Source of the DNA: Alphaproteobacteria bacterium
GTDB lineage: Bacteria; Pseudomonadota; Alphaproteobacteria; Rhodospirillales; Casp-alpha2
Length of the DNA stretch: 34,891 nt
Assembly (NCBI GenBank): GCA_014382345.1
Contig: JACNJX010000111.1
Coordinates: 1 to 34,891 of the forward strand
Reading direction: 5' to 3'
The notes under the pieces are model-generated. The model saw only the letters and a list, made by a program, of their open reading frames with translations. It had not been told where the DNA came from and did not search any database. How positions within the stretch are numbered: the first letter of the stretch is position 1; each line of letters begins with the position of its first letter. A program made the position numbers and the translations under genes. Positions 17,290 to 23,824 of the stretch are shown in pieces.

Positions 17290-17515
17290 CCGGTTCCCTG
17301 ACCGGCAAGCCGGCTCGTTCCCCGAATTCTTGAACCCAGTTCCTTAACCGGCAAGCCGGCCAATTTCCTGAATTCAGAAGCCCAGTTCCTTTTCCGGCAA
17401 GCCGGTCCATTTCCTGAACTTCAGAAGCTCAGTTCTTCTCCCGGCAAGCCGTTCGATTTCCTGAACTCCGGAACTCAGTTCCTCTGTTGGCAAGCCAACT
17501 GATTTCCTAAATTCC
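17290..17515. repeat. tandem array of about 46-bp units with a central CCGG-CAAG-CCGG palindrome
   Basis: Five units in which GGCAAG starts at 17304, 17350, 17396, 17443 and 17489, a period of 46, 46, 47 and 46 bp. Each reads roughly CAGTTCCT, then 4-6 bases, CCGGCAAGCCGG, 3-4 bases, ATTTCCTGAA, then a TTC-rich joint. Unit 5 has TTGGCAAGCCAA: both arms changed together, so the palindrome is kept while its sequence changed. Joints also hold small palindromes such as CTGAATTCAG. The period is not a multiple of three and all frames are broken, so it is not coding. It lies in a convergent intergenic gap. Function unknown. Confidence 0.85.
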
Positions 17516-17647
17516 ACGTTCATAGTACCAACGGCCCCGAAGACCACCTATGGTTATTTCATCCACATTCGGCCCTTTTCCGGTGGATATCGGGGATAAG
17601 TGTAACTTTTTTCTAAAATTATAGGTTTCTAAAAATGTGGCGCGCTT

Positions 17648-18577
17648 CTAGACGCCGGTCACCCGGTATCCGGCGCGGGGGAAATGCACGACGACGTCGC
17701 CGACGCGGTCATCGGAGCGGGCCAGCGCGATTGTCTGCGATGTGATCTGAGTGATCCGACCCGTTACCGCCGGGCAGCCGCTGACGTCCGTTGGCACGAC
17801 CGCCGCCATATCGCCGGGGCCGAGGCCGGTCGGCTCCAGCGAGGTGGGATCGGATGGGCTCGCCGCGTCCGGCGTCGCCGCCTTGGCGATGGCCAGCGCC
17901 TCCGCCGCCTCCATGTCCTTTGGAGTCCCGTGGCTGATGGCCTCCACGCGTTTTTCCCAGGCCAGCAGGTGCTTGAACTGTTCAAGGAATTCAGGGCCTT
18001 TGGAATAGCGCCCGCGAATGAACCAGATCAGGTAATAACACAGCGCGTCGGGCAAGCCGGGTGCCGCGCCCAGCATGAAATCCCGGTCGGCCAGCCGTTC
18101 ATCCATCCAGCCGATCTGGCTGCGCAACTGGACTAGGGTTTCCGTCAGCTTTTCGCCGATCGCCTTCATATCGAAACCGGGTCCGAAATAGAGAGGCCCG
18201 CGGTCGGCCTTGAAGTCTTCCGGCAGATCGTCGCCTGCGTCGGCAAAGACCAGCGTCACCACCAGATCGAACAGCGCGCCGTCGGTCCAGCGCCCGACGC
18301 CCCAGGCCATGCCTTCGGCGCCGCCGGGAAACAGCGTCGGCTCCGGGATGCGGCGTTCCAGTTCGCGGTTGATGCACTGACTGTCACAATAGATGTCGGC
18401 ACCGATCTGCATCACCGGCGTCAACCGGTAGCCGCCAGTCAGCGGCATCAGGTCGGGCTTCGGCGGCAGGCGGGGGATGGTCACCGAGCGCCAGTCGAGC
18501 CCTTTTAGCCCAAGCACGACGCGGACCTTTTCCGAAACCGGCGAAGGCGGATAGTGATGCAGGATAATCTCGCTCAA
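17648..18577 (-). CDS. GST-like protein with an extra C-terminal domain
   Basis: 309 residues from a TTG start with AGGAAG 7 bases upstream. The N-terminal thioredoxin-like domain reads LSEIILHHYPPSPVSEKVRV, with RLTPVMQIG carrying the cis-Pro and DSQCINRELE the GSH-site segment. The helical domain runs to about 220, with a long insertion. After an Ala/Pro linker (about 225-255) comes a small strand-rich module: GPGDMAAVVPTDVSG, PAVTGRITQI, RSDDRVGDVVVHFPRAGYRV. That tail is not part of standard GSTs; its role is unknown. It diverges from the FAH-family gene with a 109-bp gap, so the two may serve one aromatic or maleylacetoacetate-type pathway. Confidence 0.82.
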   Translation of the reverse strand: MSEIILHHYPPSPVSEKVRVVLGLKGLDWRSVTIPRLPPKPDLMPLTGGYRLTPVMQIGADIYCDSQCINRELERRIPEPTLFPGGAEGMAWGVGRWTDGALFDLVVTLVFADAGDDLPEDFKADRGPLYFGPGFDMKAIGEKLTETLVQLRSQIGWMDERLADRDFMLGAAPGLPDALCYYLIWFIRGRYSKGPEFLEQFKHLLAWEKRVEAISHGTPKDMEAAEALAIAKAATPDAASPSDPTSLEPTGLGPGDMAAVVPTDVSGCPAVTGRITQITSQTIALARSDDRVGDVVVHFPRAGYRVTGV

Positions 18578-18686
18578 TGTTTTCTTCCTATTGGCAATGG
18601 ACCTATAAAGGATAACAACAACCGGCCCAGTTGAACGCAAGGTCAAACACAAGACCGGGCCGAACACAAATGAGTGAGGGACCCCC

Positions 18687-19532
18687 ATGAAACTGGCGTG
18701 TTATCTGATAGACGGCGAGGCAAAGACCGGGATTTACACCAACGAAGGCCTGATCACCTTGAACGGCGATCTGGCGGAGCGTTATCCGTCGATCCGCGCC
18801 GTCATCGAACAGGACGGCTTTTCCGACATCGCAAGCTGGGCCGAGGGCCGGGCGTGTGATCAGGGGCTGGACGACGTGACATACCTGCCGCCGCTGCATG
18901 ACGCGGAAAAGGTCATCTGTGTCGGCGTCAATTATGCCAAACGCCACCCCGTGCACGGCGACCTGCCGCCGCCGGAACACATATCGCTGTTCGGAAAATG
19001 GAACGGCGCTCTGGTCGGGCACGGACAGCCCCTGGTCCGCCCCGAAGGCGAGCCCGCGGAAACCTTCGATTACGAAGGCGAACTGGTGCTGGTGATCGGT
19101 AAGGATTGCCGCGCCGTGGCCAAGGAGAACGCTTTCGATGTAATCGTCGGCTATACCATCATGAACGACGGCTCGGTCCGGGGCTGGCAAAAACACAGCG
19201 TGCCGGCGGGCAAGAACTTTACCGGGTCCGGCGCGTCGGGGCCGTGTTTCGTGACGGCGGACGAGATCGAAGACCCCTTTGCGATGAAACTGTCGACGCG
19301 ACTCAACGGCGAGGAAGTGCAGTCGGCGACGCCACGGGACATGATTTTCGACATCCCGACGATTATCAATTACGTCTCGAGCATCGTCCACCTGAAGCCC
19401 GGCGACATTATCTCCACCGGCTCACCCAGCGGGTCCGGCGGCAGCCGCCAGCCGCAGCGCTTCCTGGTGTCCGGCGACGAATTGGAGATCGAATGGTCCG
19501 GGATCGGCTGCCTGAAAAACCGGGTCGGCTAA
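18687..19532 (+). CDS. fumarylacetoacetate hydrolase family protein
   Basis: 281 residues. The short N-terminal domain starts MKLACYLIDGEAKTGIYTNE; the catalytic domain begins about residue 75 (KVICVGVNYAKRHPVHG). The metal site fits FDYEGELVLVIG (E-x-E) and the later Asp in YTIMNDGSVRG; the end LKPGDIISTGSPSGSGGSRQ is the usual FAH closing segment. Enzymes of this family split or isomerise C-C bonds of fumarylacetoacetate, acylpyruvates or HHDD-type ring-cleavage products; which one applies here is not readable. GAGGG element 7 bases upstream. Divergent GST-like partner. Confidence 0.88.
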   Translation: MKLACYLIDGEAKTGIYTNEGLITLNGDLAERYPSIRAVIEQDGFSDIASWAEGRACDQGLDDVTYLPPLHDAEKVICVGVNYAKRHPVHGDLPPPEHISLFGKWNGALVGHGQPLVRPEGEPAETFDYEGELVLVIGKDCRAVAKENAFDVIVGYTIMNDGSVRGWQKHSVPAGKNFTGSGASGPCFVTADEIEDPFAMKLSTRLNGEEVQSATPRDMIFDIPTIINYVSSIVHLKPGDIISTGSPSGSGGSRQPQRFLVSGDELEIEWSGIGCLKNRVG

Positions 19533-19624
19533 GGCGGCGAACCCAGGCGCGTTATTGCAAACCCGACCGGATAGGAATATCTGCCATAGACCTTGCCAAA
19601 TCTCGTCGCTTGCGTGGTTTGATT

Positions 19625-19870
19625 TCAGGAAAGGGGAGAATGTGGTTTGCTAACGCGCTGGGTTTTCCCGGTGCGAAATTCCGTAGGGATGAAGAAGTAT
19701 TTTGCAGGGGTTTCCGAACAAGGACCGTCGTTCTTGCCGGTGAAGGCTTTCAGCATGGACTGGATATTTACCATTCCCTGTAGCAGACCGTATTTCAGGG
19801 CAAAGGGGACGGTGACCACGATGGCACCCATACCGATCAGAATATAAAAGTCCGCAAAAAACACTGCCAT
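19625..19870 (-). CDS. small membrane protein, hypothetical
   Basis: 81 residues from ATG 19870. One strong hydrophobic helix at the N-terminus (MAVFFADFYILIGMGAIVVT, continuing VPFALKYGLL), then a polar tail. The ribosome binding site is poor (AGGA only 2 bases away), so the start is not secure. No family recognised. A three-half-site box of OmpR/PhoB geometry lies about 70-100 bp upstream (19941-19967), which favours a real, regulated gene. Confidence 0.45.
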   Translation of the reverse strand: MAVFFADFYILIGMGAIVVTVPFALKYGLLQGMVNIQSMLKAFTGKNDGPCSETPAKYFFIPTEFRTGKTQRVSKPHSPLS

Positions 19871-19940
19871 TATCCTGGTTCTATAACGTCGTTGAACAGG
19901 GACAACATAGCCCGGCAATATTTCCGGCGATTAAACCGGT

Positions 19941-19967
19941 CATGAATGGGATGTGAACGGATGTAAA
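19941..19967. promoter_or_regulatory. three-half-site box, copy A (CATGAA/TGTGAA/TGTAAA)
   Basis: Half-sites at 19941-19946, 19952-19957 and 19962-19967, spaced 11 and 10 bp, the spacing used by OmpR/PhoB-family regulators. Within it, 18 bases match copy B at 17 positions. It lies upstream of the leftward 81-residue gene. Confidence 0.45.
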
Positions 19968-20004
19968 GATTTGTGGTGTGGGATTGCCAGGCGAGAGAGT
20001 GGAA

Positions 20005-20430
20005 TCAGGGGCGTTTACAGAGGGCGTTAATGATGTGCCCGGCGGAGCCGGACAGCACGACGCCGACGGATTGCTCTTTGTCGATTTCTTTCCAGACTTT
20101 GTCTGTGTAGGTCGGGCAGGCCATGCGGGCGATTTCCATTTGTTCCATCTTGGAGCGTTCCATAATCGCCCTGGATAGCTGCTTGGTGGTAATCTGGGTT
20201 TCGATGCTGATGTCGCTTTCCTTGCCCGGTTTGACCTTGCGGATTTCCCAGTCGCCGCTCGGCGGTTTCCAGACCTGATAGTAATAATCGCTGAGAAGGA
20301 CGGCGGACTTCTTTGCCTTCTCCTTGTTGCCGTTATCCCCGCAAGCCGAAAGGGCCAGGGGCAGCACCAGGGCCAAGGCCACAAGCACACCAACGGATAA
20401 AAAGGAACGGGTTGATAAAAACGACTTCAT
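20005..20430 (-). CDS. lipoprotein, hypothetical
   Basis: About 141 residues. N-terminus MKSFLSTRSFLSVGVLVALA, then a hydrophobic core ending in the lipobox LSAC, so it should be lipidated and placed in the envelope. A Lys-rich linker (KEKAKKS) precedes a mixed domain with DYYYQVWKPPSGDWEIRKVK. Two later cysteines (in MACPTYT and near the end, NALCKRP) could form a disulfide. Function unknown. ATG 20430 gives a normal n-region; an ATG six codons earlier is also possible. Confidence 0.7.
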   Translation of the reverse strand: MKSFLSTRSFLSVGVLVALALVLPLALSACGDNGNKEKAKKSAVLLSDYYYQVWKPPSGDWEIRKVKPGKESDISIETQITTKQLSRAIMERSKMEQMEIARMACPTYTDKVWKEIDKEQSVGVVLSGSAGHIINALCKRP

Positions 20431-20588
20431 CCATCCACTTTGACACATTTGCCGGATTTCAAAAAAGAAAAAGACGCTGGCCGTAGTCTAAAAAACGGGG
20501 AAACCCTTTGAAAACTATGGATAAAGGCATAGCGCCCCAAGGAAATTTATCAACCAATACGCTTGGATAATAGAAAACAGAAATTTAT

Positions 20589-20643
20589 AAAAAGGTAGGC
20601 CCGCCATCGCCCAGTGGGGGGGGGGGAGTAGGGCGATGGCGGG
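20589..20643 (-). terminator. leftward terminator of the response regulator gene, with G11 tract in the loop
   Basis: Perfect 13-base arms CCCGCCATCGCCC (20600-20612) and GGGCGATGGCGGG (20631-20643). Read leftward, the stem is followed by CCTACCTTTTT. The 18-base loop contains eleven G in a row (20616-20626, C11 on the transcribed leftward strand), prone to slippage. Confidence 0.7.
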
Positions 20644-20646
20644 TTC

Positions 20647-20671
20647 TCCGGAAGTATGGGGGGCTTCCGGA
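20647..20671. other. second hairpin with a G6 loop
   Basis: TCCGGAAG (20647-20654) and CTTCCGGA (20664-20671) enclose TATGGGGGG. It lies between the response regulator stop and the larger hairpin. No T-run follows on either strand. Confidence 0.6.
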
Positions 20672-20687
20672 AATGCTGCGGTCTCAG

Positions 20688-21203
20688 TCAAATAGTTTCA
20701 TAGGATAGTTTTTCATTTTGGGCATTGGTCCGGCGATCCGGTCCTTGGAGGGGCTTGTGGAACCGTCGGCGGTCATGACCGAGGAATCGATTGGTCCTGA
20801 TGAAGGGGCGCTTGTTCTCGATCACCGAAGCGATCCGCATGTAGAGAAGCTTTGGCGACAAGGGTTTGGACAGATATTCGGTCATGCCGGCGTCCATGGC
20901 CTGGTCAAGATGATTGTCCTCGTTGAAGGCGGTGATCATAAGGATGGGGGCATGGGGATTTTGGCTCGCTTCGTCGTTGCGGATTTTCCGGACCAGGTTC
21001 AGGCCGTCGAAATTGGGCGCCCAGTCGGTTAAAACCAGGTCGGGGTTGGTGGCATTGAAAGTCTCGAAGCCTTGTTCCGGGGAGGTGGCTTCGGAAATTT
21101 CACGGATTCCGAATTCCCGCAGAATATTTTGCAGAAGGGTCCGGATGGCCGCATGTTTATCAACGGTCAATACCCTAAGGCCTGAAATGTCGTAGAAAAT
21201 CAT
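20688..21203 (-). CDS. single-domain response regulator with basic C-terminal tail
   Basis: 171 residues. A CheY-like receiver spans about 8-128 with phospho-acceptor Asp60 (LVLTDWAP), Thr91 (MITAF) and Lys113 (LSKPLS). Of the usual pair of acidic metal ligands at the end of strand 1 only Asp15 is present; the next residue is Lys16. No output domain follows, only a basic tail with DRRR and GPDRR, of a kind found on many stand-alone receivers of the group. It probably relays phosphate or signals by protein contact. No kinase is adjacent; the kinase at 32338 is 11 kb away. A box of OmpR/PhoB geometry lies upstream. Confidence 0.85.
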   Translation of the reverse strand: MIFYDISGLRVLTVDKHAAIRTLLQNILREFGIREISEATSPEQGFETFNATNPDLVLTDWAPNFDGLNLVRKIRNDEASQNPHAPILMITAFNEDNHLDQAMDAGMTEYLSKPLSPKLLYMRIASVIENKRPFIRTNRFLGHDRRRFHKPLQGPDRRTNAQNEKLSYETI

Positions 21204-21436
21204 AGGCTTGGCTCAAGCTCCCCCATAAATTCCGACATTCGGAACAGCGCGTTCCGACAGCCGACCTCTGGTATACCAAGGAGGTGCAAAATCCGTATGA
21301 ATTCTGTGTGAATGAGATGTGAACGGGGATGAAATAAAAAGGGGCGCATGTGAATATTGGGACGGAATAAGCGGTTACCAGCTCGTGCCAGGATGAGGCA
21401 TGCCTGGAAGGACCAAAATACCCCGCCCAAAGAAAA
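21204..21436. other. upstream region of the response regulator gene
   Basis: Contains a small hairpin TTCCGA-CAT-TCGGAA at about 21230-21244, close to the start of the gene, and the three-half-site box near 21307-21333. I see no credible small gene here. Confidence 0.4.
21307..21333. promoter_or_regulatory. three-half-site box, copy B (TGTGAA/TGTGAA/GATGAA)
   Basis: Half-sites at 21307-21312, 21318-21323 and 21328-21333, again with 11 and 10 bp spacing. It lies 104-130 bp upstream of the response regulator start. Same geometry as copy A at 19941. Confidence 0.45.
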
Positions 21437-21468
21437 GGAGATGGGGAGAAATCAATCTCCTCATCTCC
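21429..21468 (-). terminator. terminator after the PilZ gene
   Basis: Arms GGAGATGGGGAG (21437-21448) and CTCCTCATCTCC (21457-21468), one G:T pair. Leftward, the stem is followed by TTTTCTTT; rightward by ATTTTAA, so it may work in both directions. Confidence 0.65.
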
Positions 21469-21531
21469 ATTTTAAGGCCGGGGATTCTGCCCTGAGGTTT
21501 CAAGGCGTTTTCCGACTAAGGAAAAAGCGCG

Positions 21532-21840
21532 CTAGCTTAGAAGCAGCTCTATGTCCTTGGCGTGGTCGTCAAAGAAGGACAAACCGAGATATTCGTCGTC
21601 CGTCCAGACGATTTCCCCGGGGAAATCGCCCATACCCGGAACCTGCAAAATGGCTTGCAGGCGCACGGCGGCGGCGGGAGGAACAGCGGTGCAGTCCAAC
21701 CGGACTTTGGCGCCTCTGGCGGAAACATCGAAAATGGTCGCGTCAACTACCTCGGCGCCGAACAACATGGCGGCTTTTTTCAAAATCGGGAAACGTTCGT
21801 TTTCGCGTCTGTCTTCCATTGTTTCATGGGTCGGCATCAT
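21532..21840 (-). CDS. PilZ-domain protein (c-di-GMP receptor)
   Basis: 102 residues, essentially one PilZ domain. Both ligand motifs are intact: RxxxR (Arg12, Arg16 in RRENERFPI) and DxSxxG (Asp38-Gly43 in DVSARGAKV). Single-domain PilZ proteins pass c-di-GMP signals to partner proteins, often for motility or surface polymer production; the partner here is unknown. Good GAAGGAGG ribosome binding site. An AGTGA-N6-TCACA site lies about 112 bp upstream. Together with the PAS-GGDEF-EAL protein it gives the window both a c-di-GMP enzyme and a receptor. Confidence 0.9.
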   Translation of the reverse strand: MMPTHETMEDRRENERFPILKKAAMLFGAEVVDATIFDVSARGAKVRLDCTAVPPAAAVRLQAILQVPGMGDFPGEIVWTDDEYLGLSFFDDHAKDIELLLS

Positions 21841-21951
21841 GGCTCGGCCCTCCTTCTTCTGACGTTAAGTCTCAAAACGGATGTGCGGGGCACAAATGTT
21901 TCTGTTCCGCGAATCCATGAAAAAACCTTAGACAATACGACTCGATTGCGA

Positions 21952-21967
21952 AGTGACTGCCATCACA
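21952..21967. promoter_or_regulatory. CRP-type palindrome, one mismatch
   Basis: AGTGACTGCCATCACA differs from TGTGA-N6-TCACA at the first base. In the PilZ direction its centre is 30 bp from a TCTAAG hexamer (4 of 6 to a -10), close to class II spacing. Third member of the set at 894 and 13497. Confidence 0.45.
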
Positions 21968-22005
21968 AATGAATTCAACTTATTGATAATAAAAGAAAAT
22001 AAATT

Positions 22006-22362
22006 TTAGTGATCGGACGGTTCGATGAACTTGTCGCCAAGACCGGTGTCATAACCGATACCGTCCACGGTTAGCGTGATGGTTGAGCCAATCCCCTGAG
22101 ACTCGTCTGAGCGGGCCAGTCCCTTGCGGGCCAGCGCCGTCCAGACCGCAGGATTTTAAAACCCGCTGACGTCCCGGGACGAAACAACAAAAGGCCCGAT
22201 ATGAACATGGTCGCCGTGCGGATGGGGCAGTTCCAGCAGGGTAATCTCGCCGGTGCCTTCATCCCGTTGAGCCAGGCCGTCCTGACGCGCCAGTACCTGG
22301 GCCAGGGCCAGGGTGCGCAGTTGCAGCTTGTTTAGTTTCAGGGGGTTATTTTTAGAGGCCAT
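22006..22362 (-). pseudogene. conserved-type small protein gene with in-frame TAA
   Basis: Read leftward from ATG 22362: MASKNNPLKLNKLQLRTLAL, then LPHPHGDHVHIGPFVVSSRDVSGF and a TAA at 22156-22158. The same frame continues for 50 codons, NPAVWTALARKGLARSDESQ to GIGYDTGLGDKFIEPSDH, and stops at 22006-22008. The continuation is clearly protein-like, with no frame change, so the TAA looks like a nonsense mutation or a base error in a roughly 118-residue protein. The HPHGDHVHIG stretch is rich in His, but I know of no function. It follows the DUF983 gene by 31 bp, probably in the same transcript. Confidence 0.65.
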
Positions 22363-22393
22363 GTCTTTATCTTTCTCGGACCGGTTCAGGGCG

Positions 22394-22759
22394 CTACTGT
22401 CTCTCGTCACCAGTGAGGCCCAGCGCCCACATCAGGCCAAGGCACGCGCCCTTGGTGTGCGGCAGCAGCGCCAGCACCAGCAGAATAATTAGCGGCCCGC
22501 CCACAGAGGCGTGCACCCACAAAGGCGGCTGATACATCCGTTCGATACCGTAAATGGTCGGCACCAGCAAATGCCCCATGAGGATGATGGTCAGCCACGG
22601 TGCGAAATCGTCGGTACGGATGTGGGCCAAGGGCTCTTGACAGGTATGACAGCAATCCGCCGGCTTGATGTAGCGCCCATAGATATGCCCTTTGCCGCAA
22701 TTGGGGCAACGTTTGCGGAAGCCGCGAAAGATCGAACGCAGTATGGGTTTCGAGGTCAT
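22394..22759 (-). CDS. DUF983 membrane protein
   Basis: 121 residues. A short N-terminal zinc-ribbon-like part has CPNCGKG and CCHTC (Cys pairs about 15 residues apart), followed by two transmembrane helices (APWLTIILMGHLLVPTIYGI and GGPLIILLVLALLP). This layout and the RGFRKRCPNCGKG opening are typical of DUF983, whose role is not established. ATG 22759 has AGGA 8 bases upstream; the frame upstream of it is not protein-like. It diverges from the EamA gene. Confidence 0.85.
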   Translation of the reverse strand: MTSKPILRSIFRGFRKRCPNCGKGHIYGRYIKPADCCHTCQEPLAHIRTDDFAPWLTIILMGHLLVPTIYGIERMYQPPLWVHASVGGPLIILLVLALLPHTKGACLGLMWALGLTGDERQ

Positions 22760-22912
22760 GGGGGGTCCTGTTCCCGTTGAAGCCTGGGTTATAGACAATT
22801 GCCGTGTAGGGCGCATCATTTTAATGCCGGCGAGAAGGCTGGACGGAGGGGGCAGGGGAGGATACACACGCCTCTCCTTATACTTCCGCAACGCCAGCCC
22901 CCGGTCCCATTC

Positions 22913-23812
22913 ATGCCGTCAGCCAAAACCGAGCAAACACCTGTCCAGTCTCCAGCCCTGGCCATCGCATTCATCATTACCACGGGCACGGTGTTGGCTG
23001 GCATGGACGGCACGGCTAAGTATCTCACCCTGGAGCTTCCCATCGTCATGGTGATTTGGGGCCGGTATTTCTTCCACACCGTTCTGACCTTCGCCTTATA
23101 CGCCGGGCGAACCCGGTCGCTGGCGTTCCTCAAAGCCCACCGTCCAGGCCTGCAATTTTTCCGTGCCGCCGCCTTGTTCGGGGCGACGGCCTTCATGTAT
23201 GTGGCGATTACCCGTATGCAGTTGGCCGATGCGTCCTCGATCCAGTTTTTGGCCCCGGTGCTGGTCACCGCTTTTTCCGGCCTGGTGCTGGCTGAAAAAG
23301 TCGGGCCAAGACGTTGGATGGCGGTGGGGTTCGGCTTTATCGGCGTATTGCTGGTGGCGCGCCCCGGCTCAGGTGCTCTCGGATGGTCGGCGCTGTTGCC
23401 GCTGGCGACGGCCGCGCTTCTGGCGGGCTCCATGGTGATGACCCGCCAACTCCGCACCCAGTGGGACCCTGCCGCGCCGACGTTTTATTCGACCGCCGTC
23501 GGCGCCGTGGTGCTGAGCCTGGTGGTGCCGTTTTTCTGGCAGGAGATGACGGCGTTTCAATGGGCGTTGGTGGTGACCATGGGGGCGGCGGGGGCGCTTG
23601 GGCACTATTGTCTGGTGCGCGCCTTCTTCCTGGCCGAAGCCTCCATGCTGGCGCCGTTCACCTATGCCCAGGTTGTGGCCGCCATCGTCTGGGGTTATGT
23701 GATTTTCTCGGACGTGCCGAGTGCCTGGACCCTGGCCGGCGCCGGTGTCGTCATCGCCAGCGGGCTGTACGTGTGGTCCAGGGAAACGCGGCTACGCAAC
23801 GCCGGAGGCTGA
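22913..23812 (+). CDS. EamA/DMT-family transporter
   Basis: 299 residues, ten predicted helices arranged as two EamA repeats, typical of the drug/metabolite exporter family. First repeat: LAGMDGTAKYLT to ASSIQFLAPVLVTAFSGLVL, which includes the usual Pro and the ...LAEKVGPRRW loop; second repeat: GWSALLPLATAALLAGSMVM to SMLAPFTYAQVVAAIVWGYV. The substrate cannot be inferred. The start has no strong ribosome binding site. It converges on the aminotransferase gene with a 12-bp gap. Confidence 0.9.
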   Translation: MPSAKTEQTPVQSPALAIAFIITTGTVLAGMDGTAKYLTLELPIVMVIWGRYFFHTVLTFALYAGRTRSLAFLKAHRPGLQFFRAAALFGATAFMYVAITRMQLADASSIQFLAPVLVTAFSGLVLAEKVGPRRWMAVGFGFIGVLLVARPGSGALGWSALLPLATAALLAGSMVMTRQLRTQWDPAAPTFYSTAVGAVVLSLVVPFFWQEMTAFQWALVVTMGAAGALGHYCLVRAFFLAEASMLAPFTYAQVVAAIVWGYVIFSDVPSAWTLAGAGVVIASGLYVWSRETRLRNAGG

Positions 23813-23824
23813 CATCCGGCGGGC

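Noticed and set aside
17290-17515. CRISPR array
   Set aside because: Units are contiguous at 46-47 bp with no unique spacers, each unit is internally palindromic, and no cas genes are present.
21357-21920. 187-codon ORF on the + strand
   Set aside because: It is the shadow of the PilZ gene, Arg-rich and without protein-like pattern.
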